64,000 nucleotides of DNA, taken from positions 1,421,501 through 1,485,500 of the forward strand of contig LSRY02000001.1 of NCBI GenBank assembly GCA_001643675.2, in the 5' to 3' direction. The notes under the pieces are model-generated. The model was not told the origin of the DNA. It did not search any database and worked only from the letters and a program-made list of their open reading frames with translations. The position numbers were made by a program, and so were the translations under genes. Source of the stretch: Monocercomonoides exilis (lineage: Eukaryota > Preaxostyla > Oxymonadida > Polymastigidae). Shown here in pieces: positions 47,901-58,182 of this stretch (within the stretch, counting starts at the first letter, position 1; every line of letters starts with the position of its first letter).

Positions 47901-50185
47901 GAGTTGGGAAGCATGTCAGCTTTGAAGAGGAGAAAACAAAGAGGAGAAAGAATGAAGTGGATGGAAGATCAAATGGCTCATTGATCAATAATTTAGACAA
48001 AACTAACAATGGAATGGATTCAATTGCCGAGAGCAGCAAAGTTGAGGAGGGAGAAAGCGAAGAAGAGTTGCTTTTGTCGCTTACCAGAAACTTGGACTCA
48101 AAATTGCAGCAGAACAACGAAGAAGAAGATGACGATGATGCTTTTGCATCTCTTCGCTCTTCTTCTTCTTCTTCTTCTTCAACTGGATCAGCTCGCACTC
48201 CAAAAACACCTCCTCAGAGAAAGATGGAAGTGTGTGATGATTCTGCATCGGCTGTTAGCACTCCTCCATCTCCTGTTGCTTCTCCTGCTAAATCTGAAAG
48301 TCGAAGCAATTTGGCTGTTGATTCAACAGCAGTTTCTTCTTCTTCTGTTGCTGCTTCCTCAATTGCACCTTCCTCTTCTCCATCAGCATTGGAAGTGGAT
48401 CATCACACATTGACTATCAAGCCATATGTTCATAAGCTAACCCCAATCCATCTTCCCCACATGAGTGTTCCTCATCTGGTGCTCGAAAAGAAGAAGCTGA
48501 AAAAGATGGCATCCAGCCTCTCTTTGAAGAGCAATTCGTTGTCTTCTTCACTTTCTGCTGATGACAATGAAGACGAGCGAGTTAATGGTTGTATTGAAAG
48601 AAACGCATCATCTGAATTGTTGAAAGAAGATGCTGTTGATGAAGAGAGGCAAAATATTAGAGTAACAAAGGGACATGACAATAAAGGTCACTTGAAATCA
48701 AACAAATTGGATGAAATCGAGCCAAAGCCGACAAAAAGAAAGCATTCTGAAGCATTCGATGAAAGCATCGAAAAAGAAGACAAAGAACTATCTAATTCTG
48801 GAGATATCAGTCAATCAGAAGACTTTAGCAATGATTTGTCTCTTATAGAAGATTCTGAAATTGGAAAAGTGATTGCAAACAAACTTGCACAACAGAGCAA
48901 AATTGCAGAGTCTGCTCAGTCAACCAGAAAGCATGTCAAAACAGAAGAAACTTCTTCTGATAAACAGCCAGCATCAACATCTATAACAGAGACAACGCCA
49001 TCTGCAAATGAAAAAACGAGTAACAAAAAGGTTACAGTTGAAAAATCAAAGTTAACAGTTTCTGAAGCAAATTTCTCAAGTCAAGAACACGCAAAGTCAA
49101 TCAACGTTTCATCGACCTCTCCAAAAGTGCCATTACAATCATCATCCACTTCTCAATCACCCAAAAGACCTCACGTTCCACCTCCTTCACCGCCAAGACA
49201 GCACCACGCTAACATCTCAGCAAAGGAAACCCATCTTCACACTCCTCCTTCTTCTCCTTCTTTCTCTCCTTCCCACAAACAAGGTGTCACTTCCACCTCT
49301 CCCTCAATTTCCCATCTCGCAACCGTTACTCATCTCAACTCACCAAATGTCTGCTTATCTTCTCCCTCACCTGAATCCCCCTTCCCAACCTCACATCTCG
49401 ATATTGCTGACATTGGCCCTCAGCCCTCATCCCCTTCCCCTTCAGCCACATGGCCTGTGAATGTGCATACGAACTCTCCTTCAATGCAGCAGATGGCCCC
49501 ACTCCCTCAGAACTTCTCTGACGACGAGCATCCAGCGCCTCTCCTCTTCGCTTCATCGACTTCTCCATCGGCTGTGTCTTCTTCGTATTCGGCTGTGCGC
49601 TCGCCGCCAAGCTCTCCCACTGCTCATCTCAACTTCCGCCCTCTTTCGGCTGCTCATTTGTCGACCGCAGCAGTAGCTGCATCGGTTGTGACATCCTCTT
49701 TGAATCCATCTTCCTCTTCGTCTGCTCCTGCCTTCTCTTCCTTGTCTATCCCAGTTTCTAATTCATCATCATCTTCTTCTTCTTCTTCTTCTTCTTCACT
49801 CCAACATCCACTTGGCCAATCAGCACTTGCGTCGACCCCTCTTTCTCTGCAGCGCGAGAACCCAGTAGACGATGACTCTCCGCCTGCCTTTGCAATCCCT
49901 ACCATCCACTCGCCAAGCTCTCCTCAAGCTTTTCGGTCAACATCTTCTCCTTTTTCGTTTCGGATGGGGATGGGCATGGGCAATCTGGTGCACTCTCCAC
50001 ACTCGCCAATCTCACCACACTCTCAGATACCAAACTTCCAATTTCTGACAGCCCCGCCTCTGCACTTCCCGCCCATCCAATCTCTTACTCTGCCTTCTCT
50101 CCCTAAGCAGCTGACGTCGTCTTCTCAAAGCACGAAAGCTCCTCAAACTACTCAAACTACTCAAACTTCTCCTAAAAAGCAATAG
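38913..50185 (+). CDS. PP4R3/SMEK, regulatory subunit 3 of protein phosphatase 4, giant form
   Basis: Four exons, 38913-39014, 39206-39296, 39442-42935 and 43109-50185, give about 3587 residues; animal SMEK proteins have roughly 800-850. The N-terminus matches the EVH1-like domain: KFKARLFETNYSGLWTVIGT, then NAYQKEGSSVIVWTEPKEKK, aligning with the SMEK NAYQKQ..LIVW segment. SMK-1/armadillo blocks follow: SCLEYDPT near 202, a YLKGVILPRM block near 439-521, a helical block near 1056-1278, FMKRLFGR near 1515, and blocks at 1722-1750 and 1823-1905. Long Ser, Glu and Lys tracts separate them, and residues after 1905 are low complexity. The family targets the PP4 catalytic subunit to substrates through the EVH1 domain. 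The huge inserts fall between conserved helices. No gene symbol is given because the orthologue name differs between lineages (PSY2, falafel, SMEK). Confidence 0.88.
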
Positions 50186-50585
50186 CATTTCATTGTATTT
50201 AATTAAGCACTTCATAAAATCAAAGAATTAAATGAAGCGAAAGCTTAATGTTTTATCATAATGTTAAATTTTATAAAACATCACAATACAATAATTATTT
50301 TCTATTCCGGAATTGTTCTTTTCTTTTTTTGGTGTGATATCAGATAAAGATGATTATGATCATAGAAACACAATAATAAAAATTACAAAAACCTCTTTAC
50401 CCTTTGCAGTTCTTGATAAAACGTCAAACGAATAAATATTGAAGATAATTTGATTTTAAATGAATGAAGACTTGCGAGATGAAAAAGGAAACAAAAAGCT
50501 TATAAAATAAAGCCAATAATGAAACATTGGAAATGGAAAACTTTGTTAATATGAAGTGAATATTCGGTTTATTGTAATGTTTGAT
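50186..50585. other. Short convergent intergenic spacer
   Basis: 400 bp between the stop codons of the PP4R3 homologue (plus) and the five-helix membrane protein (minus). AT-rich, presumably shared 3' UTR and polyadenylation sequence. No other feature seen. Confidence 0.55.
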
Positions 50586-51245
50586 TCACAGTTCTTTTTT
50601 CTCTTTCAACTCCTTGTTTATCTCTTCAATTCTTTCAATAATTTTCTGCTTGCTGTTCTCACCGTCTTTAGAGCCAATGTTTGCATTGGCCTTTCTAATT
50701 TCCTCCTCCACCACATTATCATCTCCTTCATCATCGTCTTCATCGTCTTCGTATTCTGTCTCAGTCTCAGTGGACAAGAGATCCTCTTCATTGATAATCA
50801 TGTCGCTGTCAGACGAGCTTTCATCTCCACCAAAGTCCCACCACTTCCTCTTCACGGGCTCTCCTCTCAGTCTCTTCTGCTGCCTCTCCCACTTCTTCCG
50901 CAGCTCGTTCCGCTTCTTCCGGCGCTCCTCTCTCTCTTTCCTCTCCTTCTCTTCCTGCATCCTCCTTCCCCTCTCCAGAATCTCCATCACCGTCTTTCTC
51001 CGCTCAGCACGCATCACATCAAAGTCCACTTTTGTGGCAAACGCCTGCTTCGTCTTGAAGCGTTTGTAGGAGTAAAAATAGAGAAGGTAGTTGATCACAA
51101 GCACAACGAGTATCAAGCCCATATCCAGCTTTGTGTTGTCAACTATTGACAGTAGCGCAGTCAGCGATGGTGTTGCTATGAATGCGAATAAAGCAATGTA
51201 TATGATTGACCTGCAAGACAATGCAAAAATTATAAGTGAAAATAA

Positions 51246-51278
<33 letters not shown>

Positions 51279-52866
51279 TACAAATCTGTTTACATAAATT
51301 GAAATAAATAAAAATAAAATTTGTTATAAAAATCTTTCATTTTCAATGTAATGAATATGAGCTACTTTTCATTATGAATCATTAATTCGAAAACAACCGT
51401 TCAAAAATCAATTTTTTTTTGTATTAGGGAAATTTTAAACTAAAACAGTTGCTTTTCTTTCCTTCTTTTATTTATTTATTTATTTATTTTAATTCTCCAT
51501 TTCAGATACCTTATTCTGTTGACTTTTCGAGTAATTTCTTTGTCCTTCAACCGCCACAGCACAATGGTGATAACCAACGGAATCAGAGGAAGATAAATTG
51601 CCCACGAAAAGAAAGGCCGAATTGAGAAGTTCTCCTCTTTGCTCCTAAAATAAATGGAAAAAAAGTAAGAAAAATTCATGAAAGGAAAGAAAAACAAAAA
51701 AATGAGGGGATAAGTGAATGAAATCCAATAGAAATAAATCAATAAATATAATTTGATCAAAAAATTGTAGATTTTAATAAAAATTCAAAATCCATCTAAC
51801 ACAATATTATTCATTCTTTTCTTCTTCATAGCAAAAGAGATTTTAGCAAACACTTTAATACAATTTAGAAGGATTTGCATTAGAGACACCCCCATAAACA
51901 GTATGTCCATTGTTAAAATCCATTGAGAAAACGCCCATCCAAACATCACGAACATTGTCGTTAGCACAATAAGACCCAAAATTGGCTTGCTGGATTCTAA
52001 AAATGTTCCAAAAATGTATTTTTAGAAATAAATGTGTAAATATATGTGAGTTATAAGAACTTCTTTCAACTTTTTCTTCAGTTTGCATACCTACAATTGG
52101 AGTAACTGCAACTTTAATGCCATATTCTTCTGCAATAGATTCAAAATCGATATTTAATGGATCCAAAGAAGGTTTTCGATCTTTCTTTTTCTTTTCTGTT
52201 TGTATTCGTACAATGGAAAAAAAATAATTCATAAAAATTTAAAAATATTTTTCTTTTGAAACCTGAATCTTCTCCTCGAGAGGCGTTGAAAAACATCGAA
52301 AGAGAATAAATGCCTGGCTTCAAATCATACATCTTGTATGCAATAGTACAATAATATCCTTGAATGGAATATTGCCTTGCAAGAGCAACAAGATCAGAAG
52401 AAACACCAGATGCTTCAGTTCCATCTGTCCAATTTGAACAAGTGTAATCGTAATTGAACGCCGAAGCCAATGCATCTTTCTCTGTCATAACGTGCCTCAT
52501 AAAAATAAAAATTTTTCTTTTCAAACTTTTCGTTCACGGCATGTATTTCAAAAAGAAAATTTCAAACTTTGAAGGCGAAAACACCCTCACAATAAGATTA
52601 CTTGTTGTAGAGTATTCGTCTGCAATCGGGATGAGCCCAAGTTGAATTGTTTTTTCTTTTGAAAATTCAAAAGTTGTTGTTTGTCCGGCTTAACGATGCA
52701 TTCAATTTCGAAAAGAATCAAAAATATTTATATTTCATCAATCCAAGTGCAATAAAAATTTCAAAAGCAAAGCAATAGTGTAAATCACACGTCGAATGAT
52801 TTTTGGCTTTGTGTCCTCTTCACCGAGAGCAAAACTAAATAATGAATAAACAAAAACAAAAATCAT
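50586..52866 (-). CDS. Signal-peptide, five-helix membrane protein of unknown function
   Basis: Seven exons on the minus strand, 52791-52866, 52538-52688, 52263-52495, 52091-52195, 51852-51996, 51510-51644 and 50586-51210, give 489 residues. Every junction is GT-AG and in phase, including a 42-nt intron. The protein starts MIFVFVYSLFSFALG (signal peptide). A lumenal or extracellular domain of about 195 residues follows, with Cys pairs and an NWTD sequon. Then come membrane helices ILGLIVLTTMFVMFGWAFSQ, ILFMGVSLMQILLNCI, AIYLPLIPLVITIVLW, IIYIALFAFIATPSLTALL and LILVVLVINYLLYFY. The tail is a basic coiled-coil-like helix (RAERRKTVMEILERGRRMQE onward) and then an acidic segment. The layout suggests an endomembrane protein. 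I do not recognise the family. Confidence 0.75.
51243..51280. repeat. (AAT)n microsatellite in an intron
   Basis: About ten AAT units lie within the last intron (51211-51509) of the minus-strand membrane protein gene. Confidence 0.8.
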
Positions 52867-52904
52867 TTGTTGATTAATTTACCCATATTTATAATTATAA
52901 AGTC
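52867..52904. promoter_or_regulatory. 38-bp gap between divergent start codons
   Basis: Only 38 bases separate the ATG of the minus-strand membrane protein (52866) from the ATG of SEC22 (52905). The gap is AT-rich and contains TATTTATAATTATAAAG. If both starts are right, the two transcripts must share a bidirectional promoter, or each must begin inside the other's first exon. Confidence 0.6.
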
Positions 52905-53742
52905 ATGTCTATTTTATCTGCAGTCGTTTCTAGAGTTTCAGACAAATTAGTTTTGTGTTCCGCAATTCCTGATATATTGTGTATGCGTTTATCGATGCTA
53001 TTTAGATTAACTAACATTTTTCGTTTTGAATAAAATATTATTTCAATATTTCTTGTTAATTTCAGCTGAAGATTTGCGAAATAAGTCATTTAAGATATTG
53101 GAAAAAGTGACTCCAACGTTTAACTCTCATATGGTTCTTGAGGATAATGAATATACATTCTAGTTTGATTGAAAGAAACTATTTTAATATTTTTTTAATG
53201 ATATCCCCCCTTCTCCAAATAATATTATAAGTCTTTTTGTGGAAAAGAAATGTGCATTTCTTATTTGTTGTGATAGGTCTTTTCCAAAGGTGGTAGCATT
53301 GAAGTTTTTGGAAGACATTTCACAACAGTTTTTCAGTCTTTTTGGAGCAACGGTTGATGTAGTGTCAAGGGAAAACGCTTTTTCAGCTTTCAGCAGCCAT
53401 ATAGATTCAAAGAAAGTATTTTATAACACATCTAAACAACGTTTACAGTTTGAAGAGCTGGATAAAGAGTTGAATCAGGTTAAAGACATTATTACAAAGA
53501 CTGTAGATGATGTTATAGAAAGGGGAGAAAAACTTACAAGTTTGCTTGACGTTTTTATTTCTTCTTTTTTGCAAAAATGTTATTTTTGTTTAGTGCTCCA
53601 AGACTTATCAACAAGTCTAGTTTCTGATTCAAAGAGATTTCGTCAAAATGCTCAAACTCTTGACAGTATTTCTGGATTGCAAAAGTTTGCGCTGTTAATA
53701 AATGATATTTTAATTTTGTTTTTGTTTTATTTGTTTTTTTGA
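52905..53742 (+). CDS. SEC22: R-SNARE SEC22
   Basis: Four exons, 52905-52980, 53066-53162, 53232-53539 and 53594-53742, give 209 residues against about 215 in human SEC22B. SEC22 drives fusion in ER-Golgi vesicle traffic. The longin domain begins SILSAVVSRVSDKLVLCSAI and continues with TFYLFVEKKCAFLICCDRSF and PKVVALKFLEDI, aligning segment by segment with SEC22. The R-SNARE helix includes ELNQVKDIITKTVDDVIERG with the zero-layer Arg, then SLVSDSKRFRQNAQTL, matching the SEC22 S.KYRQDA.YL segment in register. A C-terminal tail anchor (LLINDILILFLFYLFF) ends the protein. The intron at 53540-53593 (GTTTGC donor) is needed to keep the SNARE heptads in register; an unspliced reading would insert about 18 foreign residues. 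Confidence 0.9.
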
Positions 53743-56081
53743 AAACATTAAAGATATTTACCTCAAATTATTATTATTGGAATAATTCTTGTTGCAATTT
53801 ATATTAAACTAAAATATTGAAAGGCAAGTGGATGATTTGAAATTAAAAGATTTTCACTGATGTTTCAAAGAATTGCAGTAGTTTTATCTTAACTTTTCAA
53901 TATTGTTGAGTTAAGGTTTTTTTTTTCATGTTGCATAATTCAAAGAAACTCTTTTATAACTCAATTCAGTATTTTGATGCATTAGCAGTTAATATTATTT
54001 AACTTTTTAATATTGCAAAGCTCTTTCAAAGATCTTAACTGAAAACAACAAATAGATTAGTCTTTCACACAATTGTTTTTTATTTTTAATTAAATTCAGT
54101 ACTTATTTTTCAAAAGTTATCGGAAAACAAATGAGATGAAAATGAAAAGGATCAATTGAAACATGTTTCAAAAACTTTATTGTTTGAATGGAGCTTTTTT
54201 TCACTCATTTTCCACAAAACAAAAGATTCAATTGAGATTGTTATTACTAATCATTTTTTCCATGATTTTACAAAAAGCTTCTTAAACTTTTCTCAATCAA
54301 CGTCTCAAAGCCTATACAGAAGGCTTCACTGATTTCAATTGTTTTGTGATCTGGTTTGAAATTCTGACTTTGAAGTTTTTTTGTTTAAGGCACAAAAATA
54401 TTGCATCACTCAATTCAAAGAAAAAATTGGTATATGCAGAAAATAGGGGTACCTAAATTTTCTCGTTGTTTTGTTATATATATATAGAAATAAAAATCTA
54501 ATTCACATTCATTCATGTGTTGCATATAAGTGACACATCAAATTAGAAAATTATGAAGGAAATATGAAAGAAACAACTTCATATTCCAATTTATTTTCAG
54601 TTTTTTTATGTTTTGTTCCATTTAATAAATTTGATATGAAAAGGAAAAGTTAAATAATTATCGTCAAATACATAGAAACAGGACGTTCTATCATGCTTTT
54701 CAATGGTGATACATTTAAAGAAGATTTTGAAGTTGTGGAAAACCGTGATGATTCAAAATTACTTTTTAAGTTAATATTCTGGGTTACCTTTCACATGATT
54801 TATTAATTGATACACACAAATACAATTTGTGCAAAAAATTCCTGACAAAATCGATTTCACAATAACTGCAGGAGTAATGATTCTGACAATTTTCCTCAAA
54901 ATATATCTCATTGATACAAACTCATTTGATATACAAAACTTTCAAAACAGCTTCATTTGTGCTCAGAATAAATTAATTTTAAAATTTTCGGAAAAATAGG
55001 ATTTTGAGTTTCTCCGAAATTTTGATATTACTTTTTCTGAGCACAAATGAAGCTATCTTGAAAATTTTGAATATCATATAAGTTTGCATTAATGGAATGT
55101 ATTTTGATGAAAATTGTCAGAATTAATCCACTTGCGGTTATAGTGAAATCGATCTTGTCCGTATTTTGTGCGAAATCCAGTATTTTATGCGATATCTATA
55201 TTGAATTTTTGTCTATAAAAACACAAAAGTCATAACTGCAACAATAATCATCTCTATCTTTCTTTCACATCAAGCTATGTCTTTTGATTCAATGAAATGA
55301 AAAAAAATATTTCAACTTAAGTTTTATTTTCGAATTCATAAAAAGCGAGTTGGCACTGATAATCAGAATATAGAAAATGTGACATTCAATGAATCGAATC
55401 TATAGGATTCGCCTTTTCAAATTCTTCAAAACGTTTCATTAGACATATTTTAGTTAGAATCAATAAATTCAAATATGTTAACTCAATTTCGATTACCTTC
55501 AACTTATCCAAATTTGCTAAATCTAATTCGAATTCTTTTAAACTTTTTTTTGGTTAAAAGGGCAATTTTATGATCAACACAAAATGATCGCATGTTTTTG
55601 TTTTTGTGCATTTTTCACTAACTTTGAATGATAACTGAACAAAAGATTATGGCTCATCATTAAAAAGAAATGTGTGTGATCAATCTTTAAAAATTATTGA
55701 GTTTTTTCTGTCAATTTTTCTTAATTGTGACTTTTTTTATTATTGATGTATTCTCTTTCACATGCACAAGCTTTGCATATTGTAATATGTTTTGAATGTT
55801 CCATTTTAGCTTTAAAAAAGATTCAAATTGTATTTTTTTAAATTTTTTTTCATTTTGCAATATTTTCATTTCAACTTCAAATTTTATTGGCTATGAAATA
55901 ATAAAGAATGAAAATGAAGTTTAAGTTTAAATAATTTTTTCTGAAAAATTAAACAAAAGAAAAAATCTTAAAATTCTAAAAATTCTTTTTCATTTTTTTA
56001 AAAAGAGAGAAATGAGAGAGAAAATTGGTGAATGTTTATTAAGACAAATGATAATGATGATAATGGCCTTCATGTGGTTAT
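53743..56081. other. AT-rich gene-free region
   Basis: 2.3 kb without a credible reading frame, the largest such gap on the right side of the window. The only structure I see is the imperfect inverted repeat at 54821-55177, listed separately. Confidence 0.5.
54821..55177. repeat. Diverged inverted repeat, arms of about 150 bp
   Basis: The left arm (about 54821-54972) includes AAAATCGATTTCACAATAAC and AGCTTCATTTGTGCTCAGAA. The right arm (about 55030-55177) carries their inverted, mismatched counterparts (GTGAAATCGAT, TTCTGAGCACAAATGAAGCT). Identity is clearly lower than in the 4.1-5.2 kb palindrome. No flanking duplication was found. It is probably an old foldback element. Confidence 0.55.
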
Positions 56082-56129
56082 TTGAATATAGTGATTGTTA
56101 TTTTGTTTGACTATGACTTTCATTTGATG

Positions 56130-56478
56130 AGAAAGAAGAAGATCGTGAACGAGATAAGTTTGAATCCGAAGATTGAGAAGAATCTGATTGTTGAGAAAAT
56201 AAATGATGAGTTGAACTTAATTGCAAAGACGAAATTGGAGTATTTGACTATGGTTGAGTGGAAATTGTCGTTTCATTCAGTGATGCTTGAGAAGAATATT
56301 GTGTATTTATTAGGGGCAAAGGGGAATACAATGAAAATTGATTGGATGAAGTCGACTTCCGCAGACGAGTTGATTCCCATTGATCAGGAAGAAACCAAGA
56401 AAAAGGGCAACTTCTTGTATCATCATTTATTCTTTCAATTTCTTTCAACTTATCTTCATTTCTTTCAGAATCGTTGAG
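56130..56478 (+). CDS. Small hypothetical protein
   Basis: An open frame of about 115 residues from ATG 56130, charged at the start (MRKKKIVNEISLNPKIEKNL) and with a mixed middle (LEYLTMVEWKLSFHSVMLEK). It looks more protein-like than the surrounding frames, but the last 20 residues are aromatic and resemble read-through into a pyrimidine-rich intron or UTR. No family recognised. It could be an exon of a larger undetected gene. Confidence 0.3.
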
Positions 56479-56682
56479 ATTGATGTTGTTTCTTTTTTCT
56501 TTTTCTTTTTTTATTCATAAGTTGTATCATCATCTATTTCTATTTCTTCTCTTTCTACAAAATCCAATAATGAATGTTTTTGTTTTTTCTCTTGATCTGA
56601 ATGCTTTGAAAACAGTTTACAGAATGGGTCGTCTGATTCTGTTGATTCTTCTCAAAATGATTAATAATGGAAATATGAAAGT

Positions 56683-57844
56683 TTAAAATGTTCTTTTCAT
56701 GCTCAAAAGAACAATATGGGTGTAACAACAAAAACAAACCAATTCTTTGGATTGACTTTGAATACTCAAAAGTTGAATTTTCATTTGCAAGATTAAGTTT
56801 TTTTTCTTTGTCTTTCTATATACTGCTCGTTCGCTTTCTTTTTCGCTTCCTTTTTTTGATAAAATTGAGTGTGAAGTTCGTAAATAATCAACTCGTTTGC
56901 TTCGCAATCTGATTTCGTTAAAGGATTGTGTAAAATGTGAAAATTGGTTAAACAAACTGAAACAATAAATAAAAAAAAAAAATGTTTTAATATCCATAGG
57001 CCAATTCCTTCTGAACACAGTAAATAAAGTCTTTAATCGTCCAAAAAACCTTTCCACAATAACCCTGTGCTTCGATAAATATGGTGTTCCATGTGGTTTT
57101 GTAATAATAGCTCCTAATTCTGCTTTAGCTCCCATATAGGCAGAGTCTGCCATGATTTTGGAACATTTGAGATGTTTAGAGAAGGTTGGATAGTGATTTT
57201 TGAATATTTCATAATCATGAACGCTTCTGGGGTAAAAATTACTGATTGTGCTTGCTAATCCGTTCTTTGGATTGACTCCAATTTCAACTTTAACACAGTA
57301 AGAATGATGTTTTCCACGAAAAAAATTTCATTCCATCTGCCAATTTTCCACTTGGCCTGCAAATAGGCACAATTGTGCAATCCATAATTAGACCAACCTC
57401 TTGCAACTCTTTAATTTTATCTTTACGAAAAATCAAAAGTAAATTTACAAGTGTATCTTTTATGTTTCCAACAATGCTGTGTAATAACTGCGTAACTGAG
57501 CTATGTGATTTGTAAAATGGATAAGTCAAAAGTTCTGTCATTGATGTTGAGCCCAAATGAAGGAAATTGAGTATAATAAAAAGTTGTTCGTCAATATTTT
57601 GAATTGCCTTTTGCTTTCCACGATGATGAGGTAATTCGTAATCAAGAAGAAGAAGCAACATATCAAATTCTGTTCTTTTGAAACCTGTCAAGCTGAAAAA
57701 TCCGTGAATTGGATCTTCGCTTTTTTGACAAGCTTTTTCAATTAAAAAATTTTTTTTCTCTTCTGGAGTTATTGGCATATGCGTTGGAAGCGTTATTCTT
57801 TTTTCTGCACCCTCAAGACCTTCCAAAAAATTCAATCGTTCCAT
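56683..57844 (-). pseudogene. Harbinger/DDE_4-type transposase, frameshifted
   Basis: It begins at ATG 57844 (MERLNFLEGLEGAEKRI). The N-terminal half ends at a premature stop near 57290. Just before it, the A7 run at 57319-57325 (T7 on the coding strand) carries one base too many; beyond it the family sequence resumes in the next frame. The DDE positions are visible: Asp in GLIMDCTIVPI before the shift, Asp in IMADSAYMGAK and Glu in IVERFFGRLKT after it. The region after KTFFFFIYCF (below about 56950) is probably 3' sequence rather than protein. The gene encodes a DDE endonuclease of the PIF/Harbinger-like group and is either recently dead or affected by a homopolymer sequencing error. No terminal repeats were identified. 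Confidence 0.7.
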
Positions 57845-58174
57845 GACAAATATTTATTTGCATAATTTCAATTGATCTTACACCATTTTTTGTTCAATCA
57901 TCTTTATGATCGACGAACCAGTATTTAAAGTTTTGAAATTGATTGAGTCATTTTGAAAAAGAATTTGTTTTATCGTATTTTTTATCAAACTTATTTCAAT
58001 TTAGTTCCACTTTTTCTAATTAAAAAAATATATTTAAAATAGGTCTATTCATTGTTATTATCTCATAAAAAAATAATCAATATTTAAAATACTGAATCCG
58101 TATCCACATGCTTTTAATTCTCATATATTTGTGAAAATTTCTTTTTCCTTTGTGAAGTTTTTTGATCGAATGTG

Positions 58175-58182
58175 GCACAAAT
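58175..58182. repeat. Target-site duplication, left copy
   Basis: GCACAAAT lies directly before the left Merlin terminal repeat and is identical to 59472-59479. An 8-bp duplication is the size expected for Merlin elements. Confidence 0.85.
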
